NCBI GenBank assembly: GCA_028279595.1
Contig: JANQNK010000004.1
Location: 62,001 to 126,000 of the forward strand
DNA length: 64,000 nucleotides
From: Thermoplasmatota archaeon
GTDB lineage: Archaea; Thermoplasmatota; JAKEGO01
Direction: 5' to 3'
Position numbers and translations under genes: made by a program. Below are positions 52,800 to 61,260 of this stretch, in pieces (the first letter of the stretch is position 1; each line of letters starts with the position of its first letter). Under the pieces are notes generated by a model. That model worked only from the letters and a program-made list of their open reading frames with translations. It made no database searches and was not told the origin of the DNA.

Positions 52800-53884
52800 T
52801 CGGTGAGACAGGGAACAGGTTGCGATGTCTCATCGGAATTGCGTTCATCGCCTCGATAACCTTGATCCTGATGGTGGGGATGCCGTCGGCAAGCGCAGGC
52901 GGGGAGGACGCGAACCTCCATTCGGTACAAATATCAGCGACGCCTTCGACCCAGGGTGTAGGCGGTATCGTTACGGTCAGAGCCGTGGCACAGCTGTACG
53001 GTGGGTGCTGTTACAATCTTTATGCTGACGACCTTACTGCCGAGCTTACGCTGCCCGACGGCGTCATCCTGCTTGGTGGACCGTCGCCTGAGAGGTACGC
53101 CAGCGTCACGGCCCAACCAGGAGGCGTAGCGACCGAACGGGTCTTCGAGTGGACGGTACGTAGCAAAGCGGTCGGTGTCTACGACCTTGATGTGGTCGTA
53201 AGAAGCCGAAACTGCGGAAACGTGAAGGACAATGTCACGCTGGAATACGTCGAAGGTGCAGCGATATCCGAGCCAGCCTTATTCCCAGACCCTCCCGATA
53301 TGAGGATGGACCTCTTCGTGTCGGTGAACGTTTCCATTGCAATTCGGGATGTCACCGTGGTAAGCGTGAGCGTTTACACGGTCGAGGGAGCAAGAGAGTT
53401 CGTCAAGGCGGAGAACGAAACTCTGATCCTGGAAGGCAACCGGTCCGTGGCCGGCACGTTCACGGTACTGACCGAACACGAATATCAGAAGGGCATATGG
53501 TGGACCAGGCTCGAGCCACCTGACTCTGAGAGGATCGTGCTATGGGTGGTCGTAGTGGGTTCGGATGGGAAGAACACGACGTCTCCAGTATACTCATTGA
53601 GGGCGATCGATCGCGACCGCGATTACCAGGAGTTGAGGGGTCTTTACATGGCCAGCACCTTCATACCTCTCCTGGGCGCGATCGCCGTGATCTATGTCAA
53701 CAACAGATTACTCGCCAAGCGCTTGGAGCCCATCCTCATACGCAGGGGGCGGGCCTCCGAAATAATGGCCATGAGGGCAATGGTCTTCTATGCGGTCCTG
53801 ACCATCGGGGTGATCATGGTGCTCTACGCCCTCTCGGCCGGATGGTTCCAGGAGACCGGCGGCCTCCTCCAGGAGGGGATCTGA
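52796..53884 (+). CDS. Exported membrane protein with C-terminal TM helices
   Basis: 362 residues: a signal sequence (LIGIAFIASITLILMVGMPSASAGG), an extracellular region of two beta-sandwich-like domains with four cysteines (GGCCYNLYADD, SRNCGNV), and two TM helices near the end (STFIPLLGAIAVIYV and AMVFYAVLTIGVIMVLYAL) enclosing a basic cytoplasmic loop. Start and stop overlap both neighbours (ATGA, TGATG), so it is translationally coupled. Function unknown; it may couple the extracellular proteins to the membrane redox protein downstream (inference). Confidence 0.65.
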   Translation: MIGETGNRLRCLIGIAFIASITLILMVGMPSASAGGEDANLHSVQISATPSTQGVGGIVTVRAVAQLYGGCCYNLYADDLTAELTLPDGVILLGGPSPERYASVTAQPGGVATERVFEWTVRSKAVGVYDLDVVVRSRNCGNVKDNVTLEYVEGAAISEPALFPDPPDMRMDLFVSVNVSIAIRDVTVVSVSVYTVEGAREFVKAENETLILEGNRSVAGTFTVLTEHEYQKGIWWTRLEPPDSERIVLWVVVVGSDGKNTTSPVYSLRAIDRDRDYQELRGLYMASTFIPLLGAIAVIYVNNRLLAKRLEPILIRRGRASEIMAMRAMVFYAVLTIGVIMVLYALSAGWFQETGGLLQEGI

Positions 53885-54882
53885 TGAGACCGCGGCTCTC
53901 GACGATCATCAGGACGCCCGCACAGCTCGTTTTATTGCTGATCCTTAACTTCACCTTCTGGGGATCGATCTTCATCTCAGGGTTCCTTCCGATATTAAGG
54001 GTACCGAAGATATTCCCAGGGATGGTCGGAGAGGGGGTGCCGCTATGTACCCTCGGCTCCATCGGCCGGTCCCTCACGGCGTGGTGGCCTCTGGCGATCA
54101 TCCTTGTATTCATCGGTATACTGATCCTGATAGGTGTTCTGGTCGGCAGGGGATTGTGCGGTTGGGCGTGCCCCATCGGATTCCTCCAGGACCTCTTCAG
54201 CCATGCGAAGGCTGCAGTGGGGATCCCTCCGAAGGAACCGCCGACCGGAGTGCACAGGAACCTCATCGCACTCAAGTTCGCGATCCTCGTACTCCTCGTA
54301 CTCCTCTCGATATCCATTGGTGCTTCATACCTCGCGAGTGGTGTGGCCGGGACGACGTTCCGTGGGGAGCAGCCTGGCATGGTCCAGACATCACCTGCGT
54401 GCTCCTATTGCATCACACCGTCGATCCGTGCTGTCTACGATATCTTCGCATTCAACAGATGGTCGCCCAATGACCCGATCTTCTTACTTCAGGCCTCGGT
54501 CGTCGGGATCTTCTTCGCCTTCGCAATGGTAACGCCAAGGGCATGGTGCAGATATCTCTGCCCAGTGGGGGCGTTGAGCTCTTTGTTCAACGGGTTCTCG
54601 ATGCTTCACCTCAGCAAGGAACAGGACAAGTGCACCAGAAATTGTTACGTCTGTTATGACGTTTGTCCGACACGATGTAACAAGGTGAGGGACGAGGCCA
54701 CCGAAGAGAGGGTGAGCGACACGAGTTGCATATTCTGTATGAAATGCGTGGATGCATGTCCTGAGGACTGCCTTCACATCAAGTTCGGTTCGAGAACACT
54801 TTACAGTGGTGGGAAGAGATGGAAGGAAACATCCAGACCAAAGGGTACACGAGGACGGTCGAGGACCAGGTCCAAAAGATGA
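53884..54882 (+). CDS. NapH-like membrane 4Fe-4S protein
   Basis: About 332 residues. Five or so TM helices carry two cytoplasm-facing C-x3-CP motifs (GLCGWACPIGFLQD and WCRYLCPVGALSS), as in NapH/NosR/CcoG proteins. The C-terminal third is a two-cluster ferredoxin: CTRNCYVCYDVCPTRC and CIFCMKCVDACPEDC. Such proteins transfer electrons between membrane carriers and soluble partners. The start overlaps the previous stop (TGATG) and the 3' end overlaps the dehydratase-like gene, strongly suggesting that it supplies electrons to that protein or its activators (inference). Confidence 0.82.
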   Translation: MRPRLSTIIRTPAQLVLLLILNFTFWGSIFISGFLPILRVPKIFPGMVGEGVPLCTLGSIGRSLTAWWPLAIILVFIGILILIGVLVGRGLCGWACPIGFLQDLFSHAKAAVGIPPKEPPTGVHRNLIALKFAILVLLVLLSISIGASYLASGVAGTTFRGEQPGMVQTSPACSYCITPSIRAVYDIFAFNRWSPNDPIFLLQASVVGIFFAFAMVTPRAWCRYLCPVGALSSLFNGFSMLHLSKEQDKCTRNCYVCYDVCPTRCNKVRDEATEERVSDTSCIFCMKCVDACPEDCLHIKFGSRTLYSGGKRWKETSRPKGTRGRSRTRSKR

Positions 54883-56021
54883 GATCGCGGGAAGCACCGC
54901 GAGGCATGTCGCCATTCTATACGGCAGCGAAGCACATGTTGAGGACTCCCGATGGCCCCTCGGTGGGATACATGTGCGAGTTCGTCCCGGTCGAACTGAT
55001 CGTCGCCGTCGGTGCCACGCCCTACAGGATGTGTACAGGCCTTCAGGAGACAACCTTCAGCGCGGAGGAGTACCTCCCGCAGACCTTCTGTCCCCTGATC
55101 AAGTCCACGATGGGAGCGTACGGAGAGAAGCCGCCCTTCGACCTCGTGGTGATCCCCGCGACCTGTGATGGGAGGAAACACCTTGGAGAGCTGTACTCCG
55201 ACGACGTCAACGTCCATATGATGGACGTCCCGATCACAGGCGAGACCGTCCATGCCAGGATGCTGTGGATGAAGGAGGTGCAGCGGCTCCGGAAGGCGCT
55301 GCAGTCCACGTTCGATAAGAAGATAACTGCAAAGGGATTGAAGAGGGCTATATTGGAGGAGAACGGGCGTCGCGAACTGATGGCCCAGCTCCTCGAGCAG
55401 CGGAAGGGTGACCTCACACTCAGCGGATCGGACCTCATGCTCGTGGCTTTGATGTCCAGGTACATGGATGTGGACAGATGGTCGAAGGCGGTCAATGTGC
55501 TGATAGCCTCAGGCAGTAAAAGGAAGACTCGGAAGGAGGGCCGAACGGACCGATCCGGTCCAAGGATCTTGCTGACGGGAGCCCCGGTAATTCTACCGAA
55601 CTGGAAGATCCCGCTCCTCATCGAGGAATCGGGAGGTGCGCTTGTCCTCGACAGCCTGTGCTCCGGTACCCGCACCATGTGGCAGACGGCGGAGCCGTCA
55701 GGATGGAGCATCCAGGAGATGATGATCGCCATGGCGGACAGACAGATGATGAGCCTGTGCCCCTGCCAGATCCCCTTCGATGCCGCCTGGGCCCGTATCC
55801 GAACGGTAATAGAGGACTTCCAGATCGACGGAATCATCCACCATGTGCTTCAATCATGTCACCCCTTCGGAGTCGAGGCGACCCTAATGAGACGGAGGAT
55901 GGAGGAGCTGGACGTCCCGCTCCTTTCGCTGGAGACGGACTACAGCCAGGAGGATGTCGAACAGCTACGGACCAGGATCGAGGCGTTCATCGAGATGCTC
56001 GAGGGGCGAAGTAACAGGTAG
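54819..56021 (+). CDS. 2-hydroxyacyl-CoA dehydratase (HgdB)/double-cubane-cluster family protein
   Basis: About 400 residues of the HgdB/BcrB/BzdO fold. Conserved cysteines for 4Fe-4S binding appear in GYMCEFVPVELIVAVGA, RMCTGL, FCPLIKS, PATCDGRKH, DSLCSGTRTMW, SLCPCQIPF and LQSCHPFGVE. Only one such subunit is encoded, whereas hydroxyacyl-CoA dehydratases need two, so a single-subunit double-cubane-type reductase is plausible. ATP-driven electrons would come from the BadF-like activators at 59.2-60.8 kb. Substrate unknown. The ATG at 54879 overlaps the preceding stop as ATGA and is an alternative start. Confidence 0.8.
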   Translation: MEGNIQTKGYTRTVEDQVQKMRSREAPRGMSPFYTAAKHMLRTPDGPSVGYMCEFVPVELIVAVGATPYRMCTGLQETTFSAEEYLPQTFCPLIKSTMGAYGEKPPFDLVVIPATCDGRKHLGELYSDDVNVHMMDVPITGETVHARMLWMKEVQRLRKALQSTFDKKITAKGLKRAILEENGRRELMAQLLEQRKGDLTLSGSDLMLVALMSRYMDVDRWSKAVNVLIASGSKRKTRKEGRTDRSGPRILLTGAPVILPNWKIPLLIEESGGALVLDSLCSGTRTMWQTAEPSGWSIQEMMIAMADRQMMSLCPCQIPFDAAWARIRTVIEDFQIDGIIHHVLQSCHPFGVEATLMRRRMEELDVPLLSLETDYSQEDVEQLRTRIEAFIEMLEGRSNR

Positions 56022-56080
56022 TCGATTCAGATAGTGGAGATCGGGTGGCCTTGGGATCCAAAACCAATAATTTAACAACG

Positions 56081-56090
56081 TTTAAATAAA
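56081..56090 (+). promoter_or_regulatory. TATA box of the FN3 surface protein gene
   Basis: TTTAAATAAA about 48 nt before the ATG; the short leader holds a perfect GAGGTGAT ribosome site. It implies separate transcription from the upstream operon. Confidence 0.5.
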
Positions 56091-56133
56091 GACGGTCTGA
56101 TGTGAAGACAGAATAGACTCTAGAGGTGATCTA

Positions 56134-59100
56134 ATGAGGAGGACCGTTATTGGATTAGCGTTAATATCACTGGCAATGTTGATGATCATAATGCTGGCTG
56201 GAGAGGCAAACGCCTGCTTCAGCTGGGATGTCACCTGCAACGACAGGTCGAACAACGTCGACCGGGACGATTATACGATCTACACCATCCAGGTGGATAT
56301 GTCTCCGGGCTGCAGGAACCAGTACTGGCTGTACTTCGATTTCGATGGGATCCCGTCGGGGTGGGACGCGATGATCCTGGACCAGACGGGGCACGAGATC
56401 CCGGTCAGAACGGAGTTCCATCTCTCGGGGACCGTGACCTACTACTTCAGTGCAGCGGTGTTCGCCCCGCCGGATGGGGGGAATGGCGAGACCGCTTACG
56501 TTACCGTCCTCATCACTGCGGACGACAGGTACAATCAGAACGACACGGAGGAGGTCGAGACCTCCTCAGTCTGCAACGGGGTGGTAAGCCACTCCCCGTC
56601 TGACACCACCCTGGTGGTTACGAACACCACCACGAGCACCGTATCCCTTTCATGGGACCAGGTTGCAGATACGGATTTCAGAAGGTACGAGATTCATCAG
56701 AGCAATGCCACGGATTTCATCCCCGTCATGACCACGAATATCCATGAGATCACCTCCAGAAGCACCACCACGTACGTGGTGGAGGGCCTCTCCGCGGGAT
56801 CGTCCTATTACTTCCGGGTCCGGGTGGTGGACAATGAAGGAAGCTCGACCGGAGGTCCATATTTCACTGACTCGAACGAAGGGAACGGGACCACTACCGG
56901 CGTGAACTACCCTCCATTGCGAGTGAATATCACACAGTCATGGGACACGGAGAACAACAACACGATGCTCGAGTGGGAGGTGAGCGAGGAGGAGGACTTC
57001 AGGATGTACAGGTTCTTCTCCCACCACGAGTCGGGATACAAACCCGGGGCGTCCTTTATGGTACTTGACCTGTACGAGAAGGCGATCGACTCGGCCAGGA
57101 TCTCGGGGCTCTGGGAGAACAAGACCAATTACATAATCCTCCGGGTGGTCGACCAGGGAGGTATGTACAACGACTCCGAGGAGTTCAGTGTATTGACCGA
57201 GGACTGGCTGCCCGAACGAAGCAGGATAACCGAAATATCCGAAGTGACGGACGAGGAATGCCACCTGAACTGGACATCGGCTGGCATAAACGATTTCGAC
57301 AGATACGAACTACACCTGTCGACCGAGTCCGGCTATACGCCGGATGGCGGGACCCTGACCGTTACAGAAAAGGACCAGAGGTACAACTTCACGGACGTCG
57401 AGGACCTCGAGTACTATACGACATACTATGCGATGGTCAGGACCTACGATAAGGGCGGCAACTACGCCGATTCACCGGAGGAGTTCGAGTTCAGGACGGA
57501 GGCGGACGGTGAGGCGCCCGATCCCGTCACTATAAACGTCCCCGGGGAAGGGAACGTGACCGATGATGAGATCCGGATCGACTGGACCGAGAGCACGAGC
57601 AACGATTACCAGAACTACACGGTGTTCCGCGGGAACATCTCCGGCTTCGATCCCGATGACGACTCGGTGATCGTGCTGCACACCAGCGACCGGAAGGAAC
57701 TTGACGTGCTGGACGAGGACCTCGAGGACTACACCAACTACTATTACATCGTGAGAGTGCACGACGTGGAGGACCTGGTTTCCGACTCGGACGAAATGGA
57801 AGTCATGACGCAGCACGACGGCGAGGAGCCAGAGGCCGTGGTCCTGGAGGACCCGGAGGACGAGGACATCACCAGCGATTCGGTGGACCTCAACTGGAGC
57901 CGCTGCACTAGCAACGACTTCCTCTCCTACGAGGTGTACTACTCCACCGAGAAGAACTTTGACATAGAGACGGAAGGGACCATGGAGCGGAACATAACCT
58001 CCCGCTATGTCGGTACGGAGACGGTGAGCGATCTCCTGTCGGAGACCAAATACTACTTCAAGGTGCGTACTTGGGACAACGAGGGGATGTATGCCGACTC
58101 GAACGAGGTCAATGCGGAGACTGAGGAACCACCGCCGGACGAGCAGCCTCCCGAACCGGTGGTCCTGGAGACCCCGACCGAAGAGGACATCGACTACAAA
58201 TCCGTCAAGTTGAACTGGTCCAAGAACGACAATTCGGACTTCGATCGATACGAGGTCCATATGTCGACCGAATCTGGATTCGACCCTGACTCTGGAACCC
58301 TGGAGAAGACGATCACGGATAGGACCGACACAAACGTGAAGGTCTCGGGCCTCGACGCCGAGACGGAGTACTTCTTCGTGGTGAGGACGTGGGACAACGA
58401 GGAACCCGCCCATTACGCGGACTCCAATCAGAAGAGGGCGGTGACCGAAGAGGTGCCCGAGTCGGAGAGGGACCCGGATGGCGTTACAATCCAGAACCCC
58501 TTCACACCGGACATCGAGGGCAACAGCATCGTTGTACGATGGACGGAGAACGAGAACGGGGACTTCGATCTCTATGAGGTCCATATGAGCGAGTACCCCG
58601 GATTCACACCTGAATCGAGCACGAAGGTGGGAGAGATCGATGAACAGGAGACCACATCGTACACAGTGACCGGGCTCGTGGAGTCGACCGATTACCACTT
58701 CATCGTTCGGGTGATCGATACCCAGGAGAGGAGCGCTGACTCGCCCGAAGTGATGATCACTACTTTGAACAATCCCCCTTCCGCTGTAACGATCAACCTG
58801 GCTTCGTCGATCACCAAGGTCTCATTCGACATCAGATGGACCGAGTGCGAGGATGTGGACTTCGAGCGTTACGAGGTTCATGTCTCCACCTACTCCGGAT
58901 TCAATCCAGGAGACTCGACGCACTACGATGACATCACCCGAAGCGGGACCACTGTCCTGGTGGTCGTCGACCTGGAGCCCGATACGGAATATTATGTGGT
59001 GATCGTGGTCGTCGATTCCGAGGGTGCCGAGACAGAATCGAACGAATACTCCGTGATGACCCAGCGGGCCAGCGGGAGCGGTGGCGGCGGTGGTGACACT

Positions 59101-59175
59101 CCTGGGTTCGAGTTGGTCGTGGTCTCGACAGCGATGATCGTCGCCGGATTGATGGTGAGACGCCGAAGGCCTTAA
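56134..59175 (+). CDS. PGF-CTERM surface protein with eight FN3 repeats
   Basis: 1013 residues. The signal peptide (GLALISLAMLMIIMLAGEANA) is followed by a ~130-residue domain with three cysteines and about eight fibronectin type III domains of ~97 residues. Each is recognisable by D-F-x-x-Y-E/x-V-H-x-S followed later by TxYxxxVRxxD and ADS/SDS. The repeats align well, suggesting recent internal duplication. The end is GSGGGGGDTPGFELVVV, a TM helix and RRRRP: a PGF-CTERM tail. Likely an extended stalk or adhesin. It separates the dehydratase-like gene from its two activators. Confidence 0.8.
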   Translation: MRRTVIGLALISLAMLMIIMLAGEANACFSWDVTCNDRSNNVDRDDYTIYTIQVDMSPGCRNQYWLYFDFDGIPSGWDAMILDQTGHEIPVRTEFHLSGTVTYYFSAAVFAPPDGGNGETAYVTVLITADDRYNQNDTEEVETSSVCNGVVSHSPSDTTLVVTNTTTSTVSLSWDQVADTDFRRYEIHQSNATDFIPVMTTNIHEITSRSTTTYVVEGLSAGSSYYFRVRVVDNEGSSTGGPYFTDSNEGNGTTTGVNYPPLRVNITQSWDTENNNTMLEWEVSEEEDFRMYRFFSHHESGYKPGASFMVLDLYEKAIDSARISGLWENKTNYIILRVVDQGGMYNDSEEFSVLTEDWLPERSRITEISEVTDEECHLNWTSAGINDFDRYELHLSTESGYTPDGGTLTVTEKDQRYNFTDVEDLEYYTTYYAMVRTYDKGGNYADSPEEFEFRTEADGEAPDPVTINVPGEGNVTDDEIRIDWTESTSNDYQNYTVFRGNISGFDPDDDSVIVLHTSDRKELDVLDEDLEDYTNYYYIVRVHDVEDLVSDSDEMEVMTQHDGEEPEAVVLEDPEDEDITSDSVDLNWSRCTSNDFLSYEVYYSTEKNFDIETEGTMERNITSRYVGTETVSDLLSETKYYFKVRTWDNEGMYADSNEVNAETEEPPPDEQPPEPVVLETPTEEDIDYKSVKLNWSKNDNSDFDRYEVHMSTESGFDPDSGTLEKTITDRTDTNVKVSGLDAETEYFFVVRTWDNEEPAHYADSNQKRAVTEEVPESERDPDGVTIQNPFTPDIEGNSIVVRWTENENGDFDLYEVHMSEYPGFTPESSTKVGEIDEQETTSYTVTGLVESTDYHFIVRVIDTQERSADSPEVMITTLNNPPSAVTINLASSITKVSFDIRWTECEDVDFERYEVHVSTYSGFNPGDSTHYDDITRSGTTVLVVVDLEPDTEYYVVIVVVDSEGAETESNEYSVMTQRASGSGGGGGDTPGFELVVVSTAMIVAGLMVRRRRP

Positions 59176-59235
59176 ACCTGCAGATGGACTGTCGGGTATC
59201 ACTGACACGACAACAGCAAAACGGTTGGGACGTCA

Positions 59236-60006
59236 ATGACAATGATGACAGCGGGAGTGGACGCAGGAACGACATCGATCAAGGCAACGCTTCTGGTGGA
59301 CGGAGAGATGAGACATGCCGTGGCGGATTCACCGCTGGACCCGAACCGTACAGCATCAAGGCTCCTCATGGGGTTGCTCGATGATGGGGTCAAGATGAAG
59401 GACCTGGACAGCATCATTGCCACGGGACAGTCGCGGAGGAGCATTAAATTCGCCAAGAAGACCGTCACCGAGGTCTCGGCACTGGCCAAAGGGACTGCCA
59501 TTGTCCGCCCGAGTGCTGGAACTGTCATCGACATCGGTGCTCAGGGCGTCCGGGTGGTACACATCGGACCGGGTGGTGAGGTCAAGGATTTCGCACTGAA
59601 CACTAAATGTTCGGCGGGGACCGGGTCCTTCCTCGAGGTCACCGCAGAGATAGTCGGGGTCCCGACATCTCAACTCGATGAACTTGCTGCTGATGCGAGG
59701 GATCGATCGCCAATTAACGCAATGTGTACCGTCTTTGCCGAGTCGGAGGTGGTTAGCCTTGTAGCCCGCGGGGTCGAGAGATCGGATATCGTCGCCGGAC
59801 TCCACCAGGCGATGGTTCGGAACCTGATGACCACCGTGAGACAGAAGGGTACCGTTGGAGAGGTCCTGCTTTGCGGCGGCGTCGTCATGAACACGGACGT
59901 CGTGAAGGTCATCGGAGAGGAGATGGGCAGTGGGGTATCAATGACGGTGGCAGAGGAGCCTCTATTCATCGGATCTCTCGGCGCCGCCGCCCTTGGGGGT
60001 CGATAG
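59236..60006 (+). CDS. BadF/BadG/BcrA-type ATPase activator, first copy
   Basis: 256 residues of the ASKHA fold used by 2-hydroxyacyl-CoA dehydratase activators and benzoyl-CoA reductase ATPases. Phosphate loop GVDAGTTSIKATLL. Cluster cysteines are in NTKCSAGTGSFLEV and INAMCTVFAESEV; both are present, so a dimer could hold a bridging 4Fe-4S cluster. The second phosphate motif reads DIGAQG instead of the usual DIGGQD, and GYGR is replaced by GQSR. Probably a divergent subunit working with the next gene, from which it is separated by one base. Confidence 0.82.
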   Translation: MTMMTAGVDAGTTSIKATLLVDGEMRHAVADSPLDPNRTASRLLMGLLDDGVKMKDLDSIIATGQSRRSIKFAKKTVTEVSALAKGTAIVRPSAGTVIDIGAQGVRVVHIGPGGEVKDFALNTKCSAGTGSFLEVTAEIVGVPTSQLDELAADARDRSPINAMCTVFAESEVVSLVARGVERSDIVAGLHQAMVRNLMTTVRQKGTVGEVLLCGGVVMNTDVVKVIGEEMGSGVSMTVAEEPLFIGSLGAAALGGR

Positions 60007-60007
60007 G

Positions 60008-60805
60008 ATGGCGCTCTATTCAGCTGGGATCGACATCGGCTCCACGTACACCAAATGTGCCATCACGGACGGGGAGAACATTCTAGGTCATTCAACTCTC
60101 CAGACAGGTGCAGGTGCACAGAAGGCAGCGGACACGGCGATGTCGGAGGCATTGGCCATGGCTGGTCTCGACCGAGAGCAGATCGGTGCGGTTCTCACCA
60201 CTGGATACGGCCGGAGGATCATCAAGGAAGCCGATAGCAACATATCGGAGATCTCGGCCAACGCGAGGGGTGCAGCCTGGTTCGGAAAGGAGCTCGGCAC
60301 GATCGGGACCATCATAGACATCGGTGGCCAGGACACGAAGGTGATCGCACTCAAAGAGGATGGTGCGGTGCGTGATTTTCTGATGAACGATAAATGTGCT
60401 GCCGGTACGGGACGGTTCCTTGAGGTTATCGCCAGATCGCTGGGCGCAACCATCGACGATCTCGGCGAGATGTCCCTGAGGGCTAAGGGGGGGATCGACA
60501 TAAGCGCCACCTGTACCGTCTTCGCAAGGTCGGAAGTGGCCTCTATGCTCTCCAAGGGGATCGAACCCGAAGAGATCGCCCACGCCTTGCACCGGGCCAT
60601 AGCCAAGCGGTCCGGGGTCATGGCTAGGAAGGTCGGTCTCCGGGAGCAGGTGTTCTTCGACGGTGGACCTGCGCGGAACATCGGCATGAGGAAAGCCCTC
60701 GAGTCTGAGCTTGGTATGAAGCTGGTCTCGCCCGACAAGCCTCAGATCGTCACGGCCATCGGGGCGTCGCTCCTGGCGAGAGAGAGGAAGGAAGGTGGGC
60801 AATAG
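60008..60805 (+). CDS. BadF/BadG/BcrA-type ATPase activator, second copy
   Basis: 265 residues with all canonical features: phosphate loop GIDIGSTYTKCAI, TTGYGRRIIKEAD, DIGGQDTKVIAL, the cluster-binding Cys in DKCAAGTGRFLEV and in ATCTVFARSEV, and a closing GGPARNIGM. It hydrolyses ATP to push an electron at very low potential into its partner reductase. Two non-identical activators side by side recall the heterodimeric BcrA/BcrD pair of benzoyl-CoA reductase. The partner is presumably the HgdB-like protein 4 kb upstream (inference). Confidence 0.87.
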   Translation: MALYSAGIDIGSTYTKCAITDGENILGHSTLQTGAGAQKAADTAMSEALAMAGLDREQIGAVLTTGYGRRIIKEADSNISEISANARGAAWFGKELGTIGTIIDIGGQDTKVIALKEDGAVRDFLMNDKCAAGTGRFLEVIARSLGATIDDLGEMSLRAKGGIDISATCTVFARSEVASMLSKGIEPEEIAHALHRAIAKRSGVMARKVGLREQVFFDGGPARNIGMRKALESELGMKLVSPDKPQIVTAIGASLLARERKEGGQ

Positions 60806-60901
60806 CGATTCCAACCCCTAGGGATCGAGGAATTGGGACCAACGGGACAGCGTCCTCTCGTGGTCTGGACGAGATCCGATGTCCGATCGAGGGGATTAAA
60901 G

Positions 60902-60910
60902 TTATAAATA
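60902..60910 (+). promoter_or_regulatory. TATA box of tRNA-Val
   Basis: TTATAAATA centred about 32 nt before the tRNA 5' end, the archaeal promoter spacing. Confidence 0.6.
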
Positions 60911-60937
60911 GGGGTTGGATATTCGGATATGTCTAGT

Positions 60938-61011
60938 GGGCCTATGGTCTAGCTGGTTATGACGTCGCCTTGACATGGCGGAGGTCTCCGGTTCGAATCC
61001 GGATAGGCCCA
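60938..61011 (+). tRNA. tRNA-Val (GAC anticodon)
   Basis: A complete 74-nt cloverleaf with no intron. The acceptor stem GGGCCTA pairs with TAGGCCC, followed by discriminator A. The anticodon arm is CGCC-TTGACAT-GGCG with anticodon GAC, reading GTC and GTT valine codons. The T arm is TCCGG-TTCGAAT-CCGGA. CCA is not encoded apart from the discriminator A, so it is added by CCA transferase. Confidence 0.95.
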
Positions 61012-61037
61012 TCGGACAATATGGAGCGTGTATTCGG

Positions 61038-61256
61038 ATGAAAAGGGTACGAGGTCTTTCGCCCGCCGTTCCCAAGACCTTCTACGGTCTTGTGCTCATC
61101 GTAGGCATAGTGCTTTACGTCGGGTGGACGGCGCTCTACCTGGCGCCAGAAGGCAAGTACTTCGACGTCGGTCTGTTCTCGCTGTCGATCATACTGATCC
61201 TCTTCGGCCTCACGGGTTATGTCCTGTACGGGGAGATAGAGAGGAGGAGGGGATGA
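61038..61256 (+). CDS. Small two-TM membrane protein (72 residues)
   Basis: The product has a short basic N-terminus, two TM helices (FYGLVLIVGIVLYVGWTALYL and FSLSIILILFGLTGYVLYG) and a charged IERRRG end. The ATG after the tRNA was chosen; an earlier in-frame ATG would start inside the tRNA. Four bases separate it from the PfkB-like gene, so it is co-transcribed. No family recognised. Confidence 0.6.
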   Translation: MKRVRGLSPAVPKTFYGLVLIVGIVLYVGWTALYLAPEGKYFDVGLFSLSIILILFGLTGYVLYGEIERRRG

Positions 61257-61260
61257 GGGC

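Noticed and set aside
57472..58698. 408-codon frame antisense to the FN3 protein
   Set aside because: It mirrors the codon bias of repetitive Asp/Glu/Tyr sequence; the sense strand has a signal peptide, FN3 repeats and a sorting tail.
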